NCBI RefSeq assembly: GCF_900141905.1
Contig: NZ_FQZF01000023.1
Coordinates: 21,369 to 85,368, forward strand
DNA: 64,000 nucleotides
Direction: 5' to 3'
DNA from: Muricoccus roseus
Lineage (GTDB): Bacteria; Pseudomonadota; Alphaproteobacteria; Acetobacterales; Acetobacteraceae
Shown one piece after another: positions 33,329 to 43,023 of the stretch (its first letter is position 1; every line of letters starts with the position of its first letter). The notes beneath the pieces are model-generated. The model searched no databases and was not told the origin of the DNA. It saw nothing but the letters and a program-made list of their open reading frames with translations. A program made the position numbers and the translations under genes.

Positions 33329-35686
33329 CTACGCCGCGGCCGCCTTGGCCTCCGCCTCCGCGGCCTCCTCCTCCGCCGTCTTCCGCCAGGGCGAGTTGAT
33401 CTTGATCCCCTCGGCCTCGAAGCGCGCCTGGATCCGGCGGTTCAGCTCCCGCGTCACCGGCCAGCGCTGGGACGGGTCGGTCTTCATCCGCGCCCGCACC
33501 ACCACGCCCGTCTCCAGCAGCTTGTCCACGCCCATCACGTCGATCTCGTCACGCGTGGCGGAGGCCCAGCGCGGCTCCTGCCGCATCTCGGCCGAGATCT
33601 CCTTCAGCACCTTGCCCACCTGGTCCGTGTCCTCGCCATAGGGCAGGGCGATGTCGACCACCGCGAAGGCGAAGTCCCGCGTCATGTTCGTCACCGAGGT
33701 CACGGCGCTGAAGGGCACGATATGCACCGCCCCATCCAGCGCCCGCAGCCGGATGGACCGGATGGAGAGCTGCTCCACCACCCCCGTCATCTGCGGCATG
33801 CCCAGCGTCACCGTGTCGCCCACCGCCACCGCATCCTCCAGCAGCAGGAACATGCCGGTGATCACGTCCTTGACCAGCGTCTGCGAACCGAAGCCGATGG
33901 CCACGCCGACCACACCGGCACCGGCGATCAGCGGTGCCACGTTCACCCCGATCTCACTCAGCACGTTCAGCCCGACGAAGATGAGGATGACGATCAGCAG
34001 CGCCGTCCGCAGCATCGGCAGCAGCGTACGGATCCGCGCCGAGCGCGCGGCCTGCGTATCCCGCGAAAGCTTGGCCAGCCGCCGCTGGATGGCGGCGTTC
34101 GAAACCTCCCACACCGTCACCGCCGCCAGCGCCGTCAGCCCGATCGAGACGATGCTGCCCACCACCCGCGCGCCGAGCTGCCCGCGTCCGAACCAGCCGA
34201 AGGCCTCGATCCCCCAGGTCTCCAGCAGGAACAGCAGCGCGATGATGGTGACGATGGCCGAGACGATGCCCTTCAGCACCGGCAGGTAGCGGTTCGCCCG
34301 CAGCTCCAGCCCGGGATAGCGCTTCGCCAGATCGGGCGTGATGCGGAAGCCCCGCTCCAGCAGGCGCCGCAGCCCGTAATCCACCAGCTTGGCCACGCCC
34401 AGCACCGCCAGCGTCAGCGCGCTCGCCCGCAGCAGCCGCTCGAAGCCGTCGCGCACCTCCAGCGCCCAAACGCCCCACAGCGCCAGCAGGTAGAGGATGG
34501 CCAGCACATGCCACACCTCCGCCAGCCGGTCCCGCAGCGCGCGGAACATCCGGCGCGAACGGTCCGGATGGTCGCCCGGCTTCAGCTCCGGCGCCCGCAG
34601 CCGTTCCGCCACCAGGTGCCGGTTCTGCATCACTACGATGATGAGGAAGAGCGAGACGACCAGCAGGCAGAAGCGCGAGATGGCGTCATACACCGCCCAG
34701 GGCACGCCGAAGAGCAGCCCCGCCTCCGCCACCGCCCAGCCCACCACCAGCACCGCCACGATCCGCCGCAGCCAGATGGTAATGTAGGCCGCCGTCTCGT
34801 CCTGCATCGGCACGAGCCGCAGATGCGCGGAATTGGGCGAGAACAGCATCCGGCTGGCCAGCATCACCGCGCGGATGGCGATGTAGGCGTTGTTCGCCAG
34901 CAGCAGCACCAGCTCCGTCGTCGGCAGCGGCTGCACGGCCCGGATCAGGCCATAGGAGATGATGGCGAAGGCGCCCACCGGCAGCAGGTCCAGCACCAGC
35001 CGCGCCAGCACATAGGGAATGCGCCGCAGCCAGGTCCACAGATTCGCCCGCTCGGGCGCCAGCGTATCCAGCCGGTCCCGCCACCGCGCCAGCAGGCGCC
35101 AGACCATCCATTCGGCCAGCAGCCCCATCCCGAAGAGCAGCGCCAGCTTCCAGGAGGCATCGAGCACCCGCGCCTGCGTCACCGGGTCCCGCGCCACGCC
35201 CGAGGCCCAGGAGACGATGTTCGGCAGGTCCGTCAGCGCATTGGCGCCGGCCACGATCTGGTCCGAAAGCGCCGCCAGCCGCTGGGAAGCCCCCATCAGC
35301 AGCTGCGCCCCCAGCGTGTTCGGCGCCAGGATCCCCGCCTCCGCCGGCGCCTCGGCCGGCGCTGCGGCGGGAGGGGCGGCTGCGGGCGGCGTGGCCGGAG
35401 CCGCCCCTCCCGCCGGGGCCGGCACGGGCGCCTGGCCGGCAGCCGGCGCCGACGAGGGAGCCGTCCCCGCCCGGGAAGCCGCCGAAAGCGCCTCCAGGTT
35501 CCGGATCAGCTCCGCCCGCCGAGCATCGTCCCGCAGCACGCCCAGCAGCCGCTCCGCCTCCGACCCCGCCGGGGCCGGGGCCGCCGCCGCCGGGGCGGCG
35601 GGCGCGCCCCGCGCCGGCGCCTGGGCCAGGGCCGGCGCGCCGAACAGCAGCGCCAGCAGCGTCAGGATCGATGATGAAATCCGCAT
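33329..35686 (-). CDS. large MscS-family mechanosensitive channel protein
   Basis: A 785-residue inner-membrane protein. A signal peptide (MRISSSILTLLALLFGAPALAQA) precedes an Ala/Pro-rich periplasmic linker. About ten hydrophobic helices follow (residues 170-600). The MscS pore and beta domain are clear: NVAPLIAGAGVVGVAIGFGSQTLVKDVITGMFLLLEDAVAVGDTVTLG with the pore-lining Gly/Ala pattern, then GVVEQLSIRSIRLRALDGAVHIVPFS. A Glu/Ala-rich cytoplasmic tail ends the protein. It resembles the YbdG/DUF3772-type multi-helix MscS relatives. It probably protects against osmotic downshock. Confidence 0.9.
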   Translation of the reverse strand: MRISSSILTLLALLFGAPALAQAPARGAPAAPAAAAPAPAGSEAERLLGVLRDDARRAELIRNLEALSAASRAGTAPSSAPAAGQAPVPAPAGGAAPATPPAAAPPAAAPAEAPAEAGILAPNTLGAQLLMGASQRLAALSDQIVAGANALTDLPNIVSWASGVARDPVTQARVLDASWKLALLFGMGLLAEWMVWRLLARWRDRLDTLAPERANLWTWLRRIPYVLARLVLDLLPVGAFAIISYGLIRAVQPLPTTELVLLLANNAYIAIRAVMLASRMLFSPNSAHLRLVPMQDETAAYITIWLRRIVAVLVVGWAVAEAGLLFGVPWAVYDAISRFCLLVVSLFLIIVVMQNRHLVAERLRAPELKPGDHPDRSRRMFRALRDRLAEVWHVLAILYLLALWGVWALEVRDGFERLLRASALTLAVLGVAKLVDYGLRRLLERGFRITPDLAKRYPGLELRANRYLPVLKGIVSAIVTIIALLFLLETWGIEAFGWFGRGQLGARVVGSIVSIGLTALAAVTVWEVSNAAIQRRLAKLSRDTQAARSARIRTLLPMLRTALLIVILIFVGLNVLSEIGVNVAPLIAGAGVVGVAIGFGSQTLVKDVITGMFLLLEDAVAVGDTVTLGMPQMTGVVEQLSIRSIRLRALDGAVHIVPFSAVTSVTNMTRDFAFAVVDIALPYGEDTDQVGKVLKEISAEMRQEPRWASATRDEIDVMGVDKLLETGVVVRARMKTDPSQRWPVTRELNRRIQARFEAEGIKINSPWRKTAEEEAAEAEAKAAAA

Positions 35687-35764
35687 GGAACGAGGTTGGA
35701 CCCCAGCGCATCCGCCCCGGTCAAGCACCCGCCCGCCTCCCCCGCCCCCGGACCCCCGCTGCCG

Positions 35765-36838
35765 CTACTTCTCGCAGCGGATGAAGACGGTGGCCCGCTC
35801 CGCGATCTCCCCCACATCCGCCGCGCTGCGGTCCGTCCCGTTGCTCCGCGCCGCCGCCGGGGAAACCCCCGCCGCGCGCAGGAAGGCCGCCGCGCGCTCC
35901 CCCTTCACCGCGAAGTTGATGTTCTGGGCGATGTCCCCCGTCCGCCCGGCCACCGCCTGGGCATTCAACTTGGACACCACCACCCCCACCACATTCCCCT
36001 GCATGTCCAGCAGCGGCCCGCCGGAATTGCCCGGCTGCACCGGGGCGCTGATCTGAATCTGGTCCGGATTGTCCCGCAGCCCGGCCAGCCCGTTCACCTC
36101 GCCCCGCGTCAGCTTCGCATCCGAGGAGAGCAGCCCCGTCAGCGGGAAGCCATAGGCCACCACCCCCTCCCCGCGCCGCACCGGCGGGTCCTGCCGGAAG
36201 GCCAGCACCGGCCCGCTCAGCCCGGGCACCGTCAGCAGCGCCAGGTCCAGCCGCGCATCGGTCCGCGCCGGCGGCACGGCGGCGTGGTTGCGGCCATCAG
36301 GCCCCCGCACCAGCACCCGGTCGCAGCCATCCACCACATGCCGGTTGGTCATCACCCGCTCGCCGGCCACCAGGAAGCCCGTCCCGGTCGCCGCCCGCAC
36401 CCCCGGCCGCGGCAAGGCCTGCGGCGCCGTGGGCTGCTCGGGCGAAGGGCGCACGATGCTCCCGGCGGCGGCCACCATCCCCGCATCCAGCGTCACGTCG
36501 CGCTGCGCGCAGATCTCCTGGTTCCGCGCAACCGCCTCCCGCCCGTCCTGCAAGACCAGCCGCAGGTCGAAGCGGCACCCGGCCTGCGGATTGGGGCGCA
36601 GCCGGTAGCCGGCATCATCCGGCAGCGGGCGCGGCAGCAGGTTGTTGCCCCAGTCCGGCCGCCCGCTCCGCACGGCATGCAGCGCCGTCGCGGGCTGCCC
36701 CGTCCGGTTGATCACCCGGAAGCCCTGCTCGGCCGCCGCGGCCGTGGGCGGCGTGTCCGGCGCCTGGGCCATGGCGGGGGCCGGGCCCAGGGCGGGGGCC
36801 GAGAGGAGAAGGGCGGAGGCAAGAAGAAGAGCGCGCAT
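35765..36838 (-). CDS. exported trypsin-like (S1C/DegP-type) serine protease
   Basis: A 357-residue periplasmic protease. After a signal peptide (MRALLLASALLLSAPALG...AMAQA region) there is an N-terminal domain of about 110 residues containing VINRTGQPATALHAVRSG. The chymotrypsin-fold part has all three catalytic residues: His167 in TNRHVVDGC, Asp198 in RLDLALL and Ser272 in QPGNSGGPL. No PDZ domain follows, unlike DegP. It starts 79 bases downstream of the MscS gene's start region on the same strand, but separate transcription is likely. It may act in envelope protein quality control. Confidence 0.9.
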   Translation of the reverse strand: MRALLLASALLLSAPALGPAPAMAQAPDTPPTAAAAEQGFRVINRTGQPATALHAVRSGRPDWGNNLLPRPLPDDAGYRLRPNPQAGCRFDLRLVLQDGREAVARNQEICAQRDVTLDAGMVAAAGSIVRPSPEQPTAPQALPRPGVRAATGTGFLVAGERVMTNRHVVDGCDRVLVRGPDGRNHAAVPPARTDARLDLALLTVPGLSGPVLAFRQDPPVRRGEGVVAYGFPLTGLLSSDAKLTRGEVNGLAGLRDNPDQIQISAPVQPGNSGGPLLDMQGNVVGVVVSKLNAQAVAGRTGDIAQNINFAVKGERAAAFLRAAGVSPAAARSNGTDRSAADVGEIAERATVFIRCEK

Positions 36839-37141
36839 GGCACGGCGATGTGTGGAAGCCGCAGCACAACGTCAATGCATGAAGAAGCCCGAACCAGGCA
36901 CGCCGAACCGGCAACGCCCATGCCACCAAGCCTGGCCGGGAAGGCAAACCCCTGACTCCGTTGAGGAACCACCGCCCGGACGCCAGGAGGAACAGCCATT
37001 CAGCCCTTGCCCAGGCGGCTGGCAGATCAGCCTGCCACCCGCCCGGGGCCGCCCCGCGGCCCTCGGGGCCGCCCCTCGGCCGCCGCCACCCTGTCGCCCA
37101 TGCCCCGGGCGATAGGGCCGGCCAGCGCCCGCCCCCGCCTC
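36839..37141. other. 303-base intergenic stretch without a recognised gene
   Basis: It lies between the protease start and the chemoreceptor stop, both on the minus strand. The left part must carry the protease promoter. The right part, about 37035-37090, is an imperfect run of GGGGCCGCCCC-like inverted repeats that could fold and end chemoreceptor transcription, though no T-run is present. I see no RNA gene or ORF. Confidence 0.5.
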
Positions 37142-39322
37142 TCAGGCGGCGCCGAGCTTGCCGACGAAGCTCGTCACCGTCCCCCGCAGCTCGACCGCCT
37201 GCTTGGTCAGGTGCTCCGCCGCGCCGAGAAGCTGCCCGGCGGACGCCCCGGTCTCCGTCGCCGCCTGGCTGACACTTCCGATCGTGTCCGTCACCGCCCG
37301 CGTCCCGTCCGAGGCCTGGGCCACGTTCGAGGCGATCTCCTTCGTGGCCGCGTGCTGCTCCTCGATCGCCGAGGCGATGGTCGTGGCGATCTCGTTCATC
37401 TGGCCGACCACGGCGGAGACATTGCGGATCACGCCCACCGTCTCGGCGGTCACGCGCTGCATGTCGGACACCTGGTTGGAGATGTCCTCCGTCGCCCGCG
37501 CGGTCTGCGCGGCGAGGGACTTCACCTCCCCCGCGACCACGGCGAAGCCCTTCCCGGCATCACCCGCGCGCGCGGCCTCGATCGTCGCGTTCAGCGCCAG
37601 CAGGTTCGTCTGGGCCGCGATGTTCGAGATCAGGCGGACGATATTGCCGATCTGCTCCGCCGTGGCCGTCAGGCCGGTCACCTGCCCATTGGCCTGCTCG
37701 GCCGATTCCACCGCCTGCTGAACCACGACGGTCGAGCGCTGCACCTGCAGGCTGATCTCCTGCACCGAGGCCGTGAGCTGCTCGGTCGCATTGGCCACCG
37801 CCAGAACATTCGTGCTCGCCCGGTCCGCCGAGCGGAACACGCTCACCGCCTGCTCCGCCGTCTGCTCGGCCGAGGAGTTCATGGCCCGCGCCGTCTGGCC
37901 CATCGTCCTCGCCGCCGTGTCGAGGCCGGCCACCACATCCGTCATGCTGGCATCCAGCTCGGCCGCGAGGCTCTGCATGAGGCTCTTCCGCAGCCCGGCG
38001 GCCTCGGCCTCCTGCTGCTCCCGCTGGAGCGCGGCGGCCTGCAGCGTGTCCTGCATCTCGCGCAGCGCTTTCGCCAGCACCCCGACCTCGTCCTCCTGCG
38101 TCACCTCCAGCCGCTGGTCCAGCCGGCCGCCCGCCACGCCCTCCGCGAAGCTCGCGCAGGCCCGCACCGGCCGCGCCATGCCGCGAGCGACGAAAAGGGC
38201 GAGCGCGATCCCGATGGCAAGCACCGCGCCGGCCGTCAGAAGCTGCCATGTCGCCGCCGAGGCGTTGCGCCCCGCGAGCGACTGCTGCAGCGCCGTCACC
38301 TCGGAAAGCGCCACGTCGCGCGGCACCTGGATGAGCACCGCCCAGGGCTTACCCGTGCCGGCCATGGTGATGGGGGAGAAGACCCGGAACCGGCCCGTGG
38401 CCTCGTCGAGGTTCACCTGAGGCTCCCCCCGGCGGATCACGTCCAGGTCGCTCCGCCAGTTCCCGGAGCCTGCCTCGAAGGAACGCCCGATCAGCTGCGG
38501 CCGCGCGCTGTCCGCGACCACCAGGCCCATATTGCTGAGGATCGTCACCTCCGCACGCCCGCCGAAAAGCTGGCGCGCGGCCTGGGTCGCCAAACCCTGC
38601 ACGAATTCCAGGTCGAAATCCGCGCCGGCAACGCCGAGGAAGCGCCCCCCGTTCACGATCGGCACCGACAGCGTCGCCAGGTTCACATTCCGGCCCTGCA
38701 CCACATAGGGCAGCGGGTCCAGCACGCTTTCCGCACCGGTTTCCTGCGGGCCGATATACCACCCGCCCTTCATCACGCCGTTCGGATGCAGCTCGCGGCT
38801 GTCATACTCGACCAGCGGCTGCATCGCGATCCGGCCGCCCTGTCCGCGGTTCCAGTAGGGAATGAACCGGCCCGTGCCGTCGGTGCCGGTCTCCCGCCGG
38901 TTGCGATACTCCGCATCGAGCCCGTCGAGCGCGTTCGGCTCCCAGGCCGTGTAGGTGCCGTTGAAGCGCGGCTCGCTCTCCAGCACCCGCTTCAGGATCT
39001 CGTTGATCTGCTGGCGCCTGGCAGCCACCGGGGTCGCGGCACCGGTGGTGTCGTCCGCGATCACGGAGAAGATCCGGGCCATGTTCCGCGCCGCGTTCAT
39101 CGCGGTCCTGAACTCCAGCCGGATCGTGCTCGCCCGGTCCGCCGCGGCGGAGGCCAAGGCCTCCCGGGTCCGCCTGTCGAGGACGCTGCTGACATTCTCG
39201 GCAACATAGTCGCTCGTCCTGGAAGCCGAGACGAGATTGAAGCTTGTCAGCACTGTTCCACCGGCCAGCAGGCACGCGCCCGCGAACAGGGCGATGCGCG
39301 TCTGCATCGAGCGAATCTTCAT
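37142..39322 (-). CDS. methyl-accepting chemotaxis protein with Cache-type sensor
   Basis: A 726-residue chemoreceptor. TM1 is near residues 7-30, followed by a periplasmic double-Cache domain of about 320 residues ([64 protein letters not shown]), TM2, a HAMP linker ([18 protein letters not shown]) and the signalling hairpin [44 protein letters not shown]. The ATG at 39322 follows GAGG. There is no C-terminal CheR-binding pentapeptide. No che genes are nearby, so it feeds a remote pathway. The Cache type suggests amino- or organic-acid sensing. Confidence 0.93.
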   Translation of the reverse strand: MKIRSMQTRIALFAGACLLAGGTVLTSFNLVSASRTSDYVAENVSSVLDRRTREALASAAADRASTIRLEFRTAMNAARNMARIFSVIADDTTGAATPVAARRQQINEILKRVLESEPRFNGTYTAWEPNALDGLDAEYRNRRETGTDGTGRFIPYWNRGQGGRIAMQPLVEYDSRELHPNGVMKGGWYIGPQETGAESVLDPLPYVVQGRNVNLATLSVPIVNGGRFLGVAGADFDLEFVQGLATQAARQLFGGRAEVTILSNMGLVVADSARPQLIGRSFEAGSGNWRSDLDVIRRGEPQVNLDEATGRFRVFSPITMAGTGKPWAVLIQVPRDVALSEVTALQQSLAGRNASAATWQLLTAGAVLAIGIALALFVARGMARPVRACASFAEGVAGGRLDQRLEVTQEDEVGVLAKALREMQDTLQAAALQREQQEAEAAGLRKSLMQSLAAELDASMTDVVAGLDTAARTMGQTARAMNSSAEQTAEQAVSVFRSADRASTNVLAVANATEQLTASVQEISLQVQRSTVVVQQAVESAEQANGQVTGLTATAEQIGNIVRLISNIAAQTNLLALNATIEAARAGDAGKGFAVVAGEVKSLAAQTARATEDISNQVSDMQRVTAETVGVIRNVSAVVGQMNEIATTIASAIEEQHAATKEIASNVAQASDGTRAVTDTIGSVSQAATETGASAGQLLGAAEHLTKQAVELRGTVTSFVGKLGAA

Positions 39323-39558
39323 TGGAACCTCGGTCACCGCGCTGAAGCGGAGTCATTTTGAATGCGCCGCAGCGTCGCCGATTTGCATTTCACGGCGCTT
39401 AATGGGGCACGGCCATTCGTCGCCGCCGGCCCGCGCCCGGCACCCGAGGCGCCCCTCCCGCCCGGGCGATCGAAAAAGACGTTGGGCCGAAAACACGGCC
39501 TTCCACGGAGAGAGGAGGAGCCCCCTCCCTTCCTCCGGAAGGAGCCGGCCGGCCTGGG

Positions 39559-40866
39559 CTACTCCGCCGCCACCATCTCCGGCCGCGCCTCCGGCATCTC
39601 CGGCCCCATCCCGTGCCGGTGCAGCCAGGACATGACGTGGTACACCGCCTTGAAGGACAGGATCGGAACGATCGCCCGCGGGTCCCCGAAGCGCCCGCCC
39701 GCCAGGTTCCCCGCCAGCATGTTGATGATGCCGTCCCGCATCCACAGCGTGTTCTTGGGGGACATGAACAGGCTGCGCATCACCGGGTCGTTGATCCGGT
39801 AGATCAGCCAGCCGATGCGGTCCATCGCCCGCGCCAGCTCCTTGTTCACCGCCCGGCAGGCCGCCGCCCCCCGCAGGGGGTCCCGCAGCCACCGGTCCGC
39901 GGCCTCCGCCCCCAGCTCCCCCGCCGTCATCGCCATCAGCACGCCGGTCGAGAACATCGGGTCCACGAAGCCGAAGGCATCCCCGATCATCAGGTAGCCC
40001 TCCCCGGAACCCGAGGTCGCGCGGTAGGAGTAGTTAGCCGTGGAATAGATGTCGGAGACGATCTCGGCATTCCGCGTCCGCGCCGAAACCGTCGGGCTGC
40101 TCGCGATCCGCGCCAGGAACAGCTCCTTCGCGCTCCCCTTCCGCCCCTTCCAGGCAGACTGGTTCCCCACGAAGCCCACGCTCATCACGTCGCCCGGCAG
40201 GGGGATCAGCCAGAACCAGCCATCCTCGGCCAGATGGATGGAGATGTAGCCGTCCAGCTCCCCCTCGCGCCGCTCCACGCCCGTGAAATGCGCGTACATC
40301 GCCGCGGTGTTGTTGTACTTGTTGCTCTCCTTCAGCCGCAGCTTCCCGGCCAGGAAGGTGTCCCGGCCCGAGGCATCGAGCACGAAGCGCGGCCGGAAGG
40401 TCAGGTCCACCCCCTCCTTCGTCCGTGCCGTCACCATCGCCCTCTCCCCCCGCGCGCCGAAGGCGATGTCGGTCACCCGCGTCTCCTCCAGCGCCGTGGC
40501 GCCGAGCCGGGCCGCGTTGGCGAAGAGCGCCGCATCGAAATCCGAACGCCGCACCTGCCAGGAAAAGGTCCGCGCCTTGTTCAGCGCATGGGCGAAGGGA
40601 AAGGGGCAGGAACGCCCCGTCCGGTCCGAGACGAACTCGGCCCCCGGCTTGTGCACCCCCATCTCCCGCACGGCCTCGAGCATGCCGAGCCGCTCCAGGA
40701 TATCGAGGTTCCGGGGCAACAGGCTCTCGCCGATATGGAAGCGCGGATGCGCCTCCTTCTCCACCAGCACCACGTCCCGCCCGGCCTTGGCCAGCAGGGC
40801 CGCCGCGGTCGATCCCGCCGGCCCGCCGCCGACGACGAGGACATCGGGTGTCGCGCTCTGTTCCAT
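39559..40866 (-). CDS. FAD-dependent oxidoreductase of the tryptophan halogenase/geranylgeranyl reductase group
   Basis: A 435-residue flavoprotein. The FAD motif VVGGGPAGSTAAALLAKAG opens it, then RFHIGESLLPRNLDILERLG, a second motif VLDASGRDTFLAGKL, DGWFWLIPLPGD (compare WxWxIP in flavin halogenases) and YLMIGDAFGFVDPMFSTGVLMA. The halogenase lysine cannot be placed with confidence. Relatives include geranylgeranyl reductases and halogenases; the actual reaction is unknown. It is a single gene, divergent from azlC across 124 bases. Confidence 0.85.
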   Translation of the reverse strand: MEQSATPDVLVVGGGPAGSTAAALLAKAGRDVVLVEKEAHPRFHIGESLLPRNLDILERLGMLEAVREMGVHKPGAEFVSDRTGRSCPFPFAHALNKARTFSWQVRRSDFDAALFANAARLGATALEETRVTDIAFGARGERAMVTARTKEGVDLTFRPRFVLDASGRDTFLAGKLRLKESNKYNNTAAMYAHFTGVERREGELDGYISIHLAEDGWFWLIPLPGDVMSVGFVGNQSAWKGRKGSAKELFLARIASSPTVSARTRNAEIVSDIYSTANYSYRATSGSGEGYLMIGDAFGFVDPMFSTGVLMAMTAGELGAEAADRWLRDPLRGAAACRAVNKELARAMDRIGWLIYRINDPVMRSLFMSPKNTLWMRDGIINMLAGNLAGGRFGDPRAIVPILSFKAVYHVMSWLHRHGMGPEMPEARPEMVAAE

Positions 40867-40933
40867 GGGCCGAAGATTTCCGCGCCCCGCCCCGCCGGGT
40901 CAAGCGCCGCGCGCCAGGCCCGCCCCTCGTGCC

Positions 40934-40960
40934 GCCCCCTGGGTCGCCCCCTGGGTCGCC
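40934..40960. repeat. short tandem repeat of a 12-mer between the FAD oxidoreductase and azlC
   Basis: GCCCCCTGGGTC occurs twice in direct succession and begins a third time (GCC). It sits in the divergent gap near both starts, so copy-number change could alter promoter spacing. It is too short to prove function. Confidence 0.6.
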
Positions 40961-40990
40961 CCCGCCGCCGCGCCATGGCAGGCTCGCCCC

Positions 40991-41674
40991 ATGCACCCCG
41001 CCTTCCGCCAGGGGGCGCGCGAGTCCCTCGGCGCCCACACCCTCGCCATGGCCGCCACCTTCATCGCCTTCGGCGCCGCCGTGCACGCGGCGGGCTTCGG
41101 CCTCGGCTGGGGCCTCGCCTCCTCGGCCGGGGTCTATGGCATGGCGGGCCAGATGGTCCTGCTCGGCACGTCGGGAGCCCAGCCCGGCGCCGCCACGGCG
41201 GCGGTCGCGGGCGCCGTCATGGCCAATGCCCGCTTCCTCCCCATGGCGGCGGCCCTCGCCCCCCTGGTGCGCGGCCCCCTCGCCCCCCTCTGCGTCCCCT
41301 TCGTCGCCATCACCCCCTGGGCCGCCGCCATGCGCCGCCTCCCCGCCACCCCCGCGCCGGACCGCGCGCCCTGGTTCCTCGGCTTCGCCCTCTCCGCCTG
41401 GACCACCGGCCTCCTCACCACCGCCCTCGGCTACGCGCTCGCAGGCCACCTCTCCCCCGCCGTGCTCCGCCTGCTGCTGATGGTGAACGTGCTCTACTTC
41501 GGCCTGATGATCGCGGCCGGCATGTCCCGCGGCGGCCCCTGGCGGGCTTCCCTCGGCGGAGCGCTGGCCGCCCCCCTCGCCTTCCTCCTCCCCGCGGGGG
41601 TCCCGCCGGCCTGGGGCATCCTCGGTGCCGCCCTCATCGGCGGCACCGCCGCCTTCCTGCTGCGCCACAGATGA
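40991..41674 (+). CDS. azlC: AzlC-family branched-chain amino acid exporter large subunit
   Basis: A 227-residue membrane protein with about five or six helices. It begins FRQGARESLGAHTLAMAATFIAFGAAVHAAGFGLGWGLASSAGVYGMAGQMVLLG, which is the first half of AzlC/YgaZ, followed by NARFLPMAAALAP and an FLGFALSAWTTGLLTTALGYALAG segment. AzlC works with AzlD to export branched-chain amino acids or analogues. Its stop overlaps the azlD start in an ATGA junction, giving a tight two-gene operon. Confidence 0.9.
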   Translation: MHPAFRQGARESLGAHTLAMAATFIAFGAAVHAAGFGLGWGLASSAGVYGMAGQMVLLGTSGAQPGAATAAVAGAVMANARFLPMAAALAPLVRGPLAPLCVPFVAITPWAAAMRRLPATPAPDRAPWFLGFALSAWTTGLLTTALGYALAGHLSPAVLRLLLMVNVLYFGLMIAAGMSRGGPWRASLGGALAAPLAFLLPAGVPPAWGILGAALIGGTAAFLLRHR

Positions 41675-41982
41675 GCGAGGGCTGGTTCCCCCTGCTGGCC
41701 GCCATCGCGGCCATGACCCTGCTGCGCGGCCTCGGCATGGCCCTCGCCTGGCGCCTGCCGCCAGGCCACCCCGCCATCGCCTGGGCCGCCGCCGTCAGCG
41801 AGGCCGCCCTCTCCGCCTGGGTCGTCCTCGCCCTCCTCTCCCCCGGCCCCTGGCCCCTCGCCGCCCGCCTCGCCGGCGCCGCCATCGCCCTCGCCACCTT
41901 CATGGCCACCGGGCGCCGCCTCCTCCCCGGCCTCGCCACCGGCCTTCTCGCCATCTGGGTCGTCGACGCGCTGCTGCGCTGA
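41671..41982 (+). CDS. azlD: AzlD-family branched-chain amino acid exporter small subunit
   Basis: A 103-residue protein with four hydrophobic helices: WFPLLAAIAAMTLLRGLGMAL, PAIAWAAAVSEAALSAWVVLALL, LAARLAGAAIALATFMATG and LLPGLATGLLAIWVVDALLR. This is the size and pattern of AzlD/YgaH. It overlaps azlC by 4 bases and would form the exporter with it. Sequence identity motifs are few in this family, so the call rests mainly on context. Confidence 0.85.
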   Translation: MSEGWFPLLAAIAAMTLLRGLGMALAWRLPPGHPAIAWAAAVSEAALSAWVVLALLSPGPWPLAARLAGAAIALATFMATGRRLLPGLATGLLAIWVVDALLR

Positions 41983-41996
41983 CGGCCGCCTTCCGT

Positions 41997-42596
41997 TCAG
42001 CCCGGCACCGCCTCCTCGCCCGCGCGCAGAAAGCGGAACAGCTCGTCCCGGACATCCGGCGGCCATGCCCGAACGCAGTCCCTCAGCCGGTCCTTGTCCC
42101 GCGCGAACAGAGCCCGCGCGGCGTCCTCAAAGCCGGGCAGGTCGCCCGCGATGGCCGAGATGAAGCGGTAGGCAGCCTCGACACGCCTCCTGGCACCCCC
42201 CACCTCGTCGTCGCGCTTGCGCGCGGCCTCCACCAGCTTCCGCAGGGCCACCGAGGCACCGCCGGGCTGGCTGGCCAGCCATTCCCAATGGCGTGGCAGC
42301 AGCGTGACCTCGCGGGCGACCACCCCCAGCCTGGGGCGCCCCCTCCTCGATGCGGGCGCCTCCGCGGGCGCGTACCGGGCAGCGATCTCCGCTTCACTCC
42401 CGCGAAGATCGAGATCCCTGACCGCGCCGGTCGCCTGGTCGAACACCAGCACCGCCCCCTGCCCGCCGCGCTCCAGCGCGCGCTTCGCCGCGACCGCAGC
42501 CTCCGCCAGGGACCCGGCCGCGAGGCGCGCCAGCCCATCGAAGGCCACGAAGGGGCCCGCCCCGATCTGTTCCATCTCATCCGCCATATCGACCAT
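41997..42596 (-). CDS. DUF2239 family protein
   Basis: A 199-residue soluble protein. It has FVAFDGLARLAAGSLAEAAVAAKRALE, VLVFDQATGAVRDLDLRGSEAEIAARY, GRPRLGVVAREVTLLPRHWEWLASQPGGASVALRKLVEAARK, and an RFISAIAGDLPGFEDAARALFARD end, all as in DUF2239. Function is unknown. The start at 42596 is a choice; 42587 is in frame. It is divergent from a GIY-YIG gene with only 62 bases between, where two ACCCGGGT palindromes lie, so the two are probably controlled together. Confidence 0.85.
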   Translation of the reverse strand: MVDMADEMEQIGAGPFVAFDGLARLAAGSLAEAAVAAKRALERGGQGAVLVFDQATGAVRDLDLRGSEAEIAARYAPAEAPASRRGRPRLGVVAREVTLLPRHWEWLASQPGGASVALRKLVEAARKRDDEVGGARRRVEAAYRFISAIAGDLPGFEDAARALFARDKDRLRDCVRAWPPDVRDELFRFLRAGEEAVPG

Positions 42597-42605
42597 GAGC
42601 CTATT

Positions 42606-42641
42606 TACCCGGGTACAATTCCAAGTCAATAAGACCCGGGT
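42606..42641. promoter_or_regulatory. twin ACCCGGGT palindromes between DUF2239 and GIY-YIG genes
   Basis: TACCCGGGTA at 42606-42615 and ACCCGGGT at 42634-42641 are centred 27 bases apart in an A/T-rich divergent gap of 62 bases. The spacing is about two and a half turns of B-DNA. They look like operator sites for a dimeric regulator acting on both genes. The regulator is not identifiable here. Confidence 0.6.
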
Positions 42642-42658
42642 GAAAATGGAGACAGGTC

Positions 42659-42994
42659 ATGGACCGAAGCGCCCGCAAAGCCGCCATCGCCGCCTACAAG
42701 GAACGCAAGCCCGCCCACGGCGTGTTCGCCGTCATCTGCACCGCCACGGGGCAGGCATGGGTCGGGCAAAGCCGCCATCTCGACACCCAGCGGAACAGCC
42801 TGTGGTTCACGCTGAAGCACGGAAGCAGCCCCCATGCGGTACTCCAGGCCGCCTGGAACCGGCACGGGGAAGCCGGGTTCCGGTTCGAGGAGCTCGAACG
42901 CCTCCGCGACGACTTCCCCGCCCTGACCCGCTCCAGCGAGCTCAAGAGCCGCCAGTCCCTCTGGGTGGCCCGGCTCCAGGCGCTCGCACTGTGA
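42659..42994 (+). CDS. small GIY-YIG nuclease family protein
   Basis: A 111-residue protein covering one GIY-YIG-like domain. It starts MDRSARKAAIAAYKERKPAHGVFAVICTATGQAWVGQS, where GVF and WVG replace the GIY and YIG strands, then SRHLDTQRNSLWFTLKHGSSPHAVLQAAWNRHGEAGF and FEELERL with the expected Glu. This matches a family of stand-alone short GIY-YIG proteins of unproven nuclease activity. GGAGACAGGTC lies before the ATG. It shares a control region with the DUF2239 gene. Confidence 0.82.
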   Translation: MDRSARKAAIAAYKERKPAHGVFAVICTATGQAWVGQSRHLDTQRNSLWFTLKHGSSPHAVLQAAWNRHGEAGFRFEELERLRDDFPALTRSSELKSRQSLWVARLQALAL

Positions 42995-43023
42995 CCTCAC
43001 GGCGAAGCGGTTGCCGGCCCGGC

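Noticed and set aside
36839..37141. Possible RNA gene in the gap before the protease
   Set aside because: I found no tRNA-like arms, CCA end or strong conserved fold; only loose GC-rich inverted repeats.
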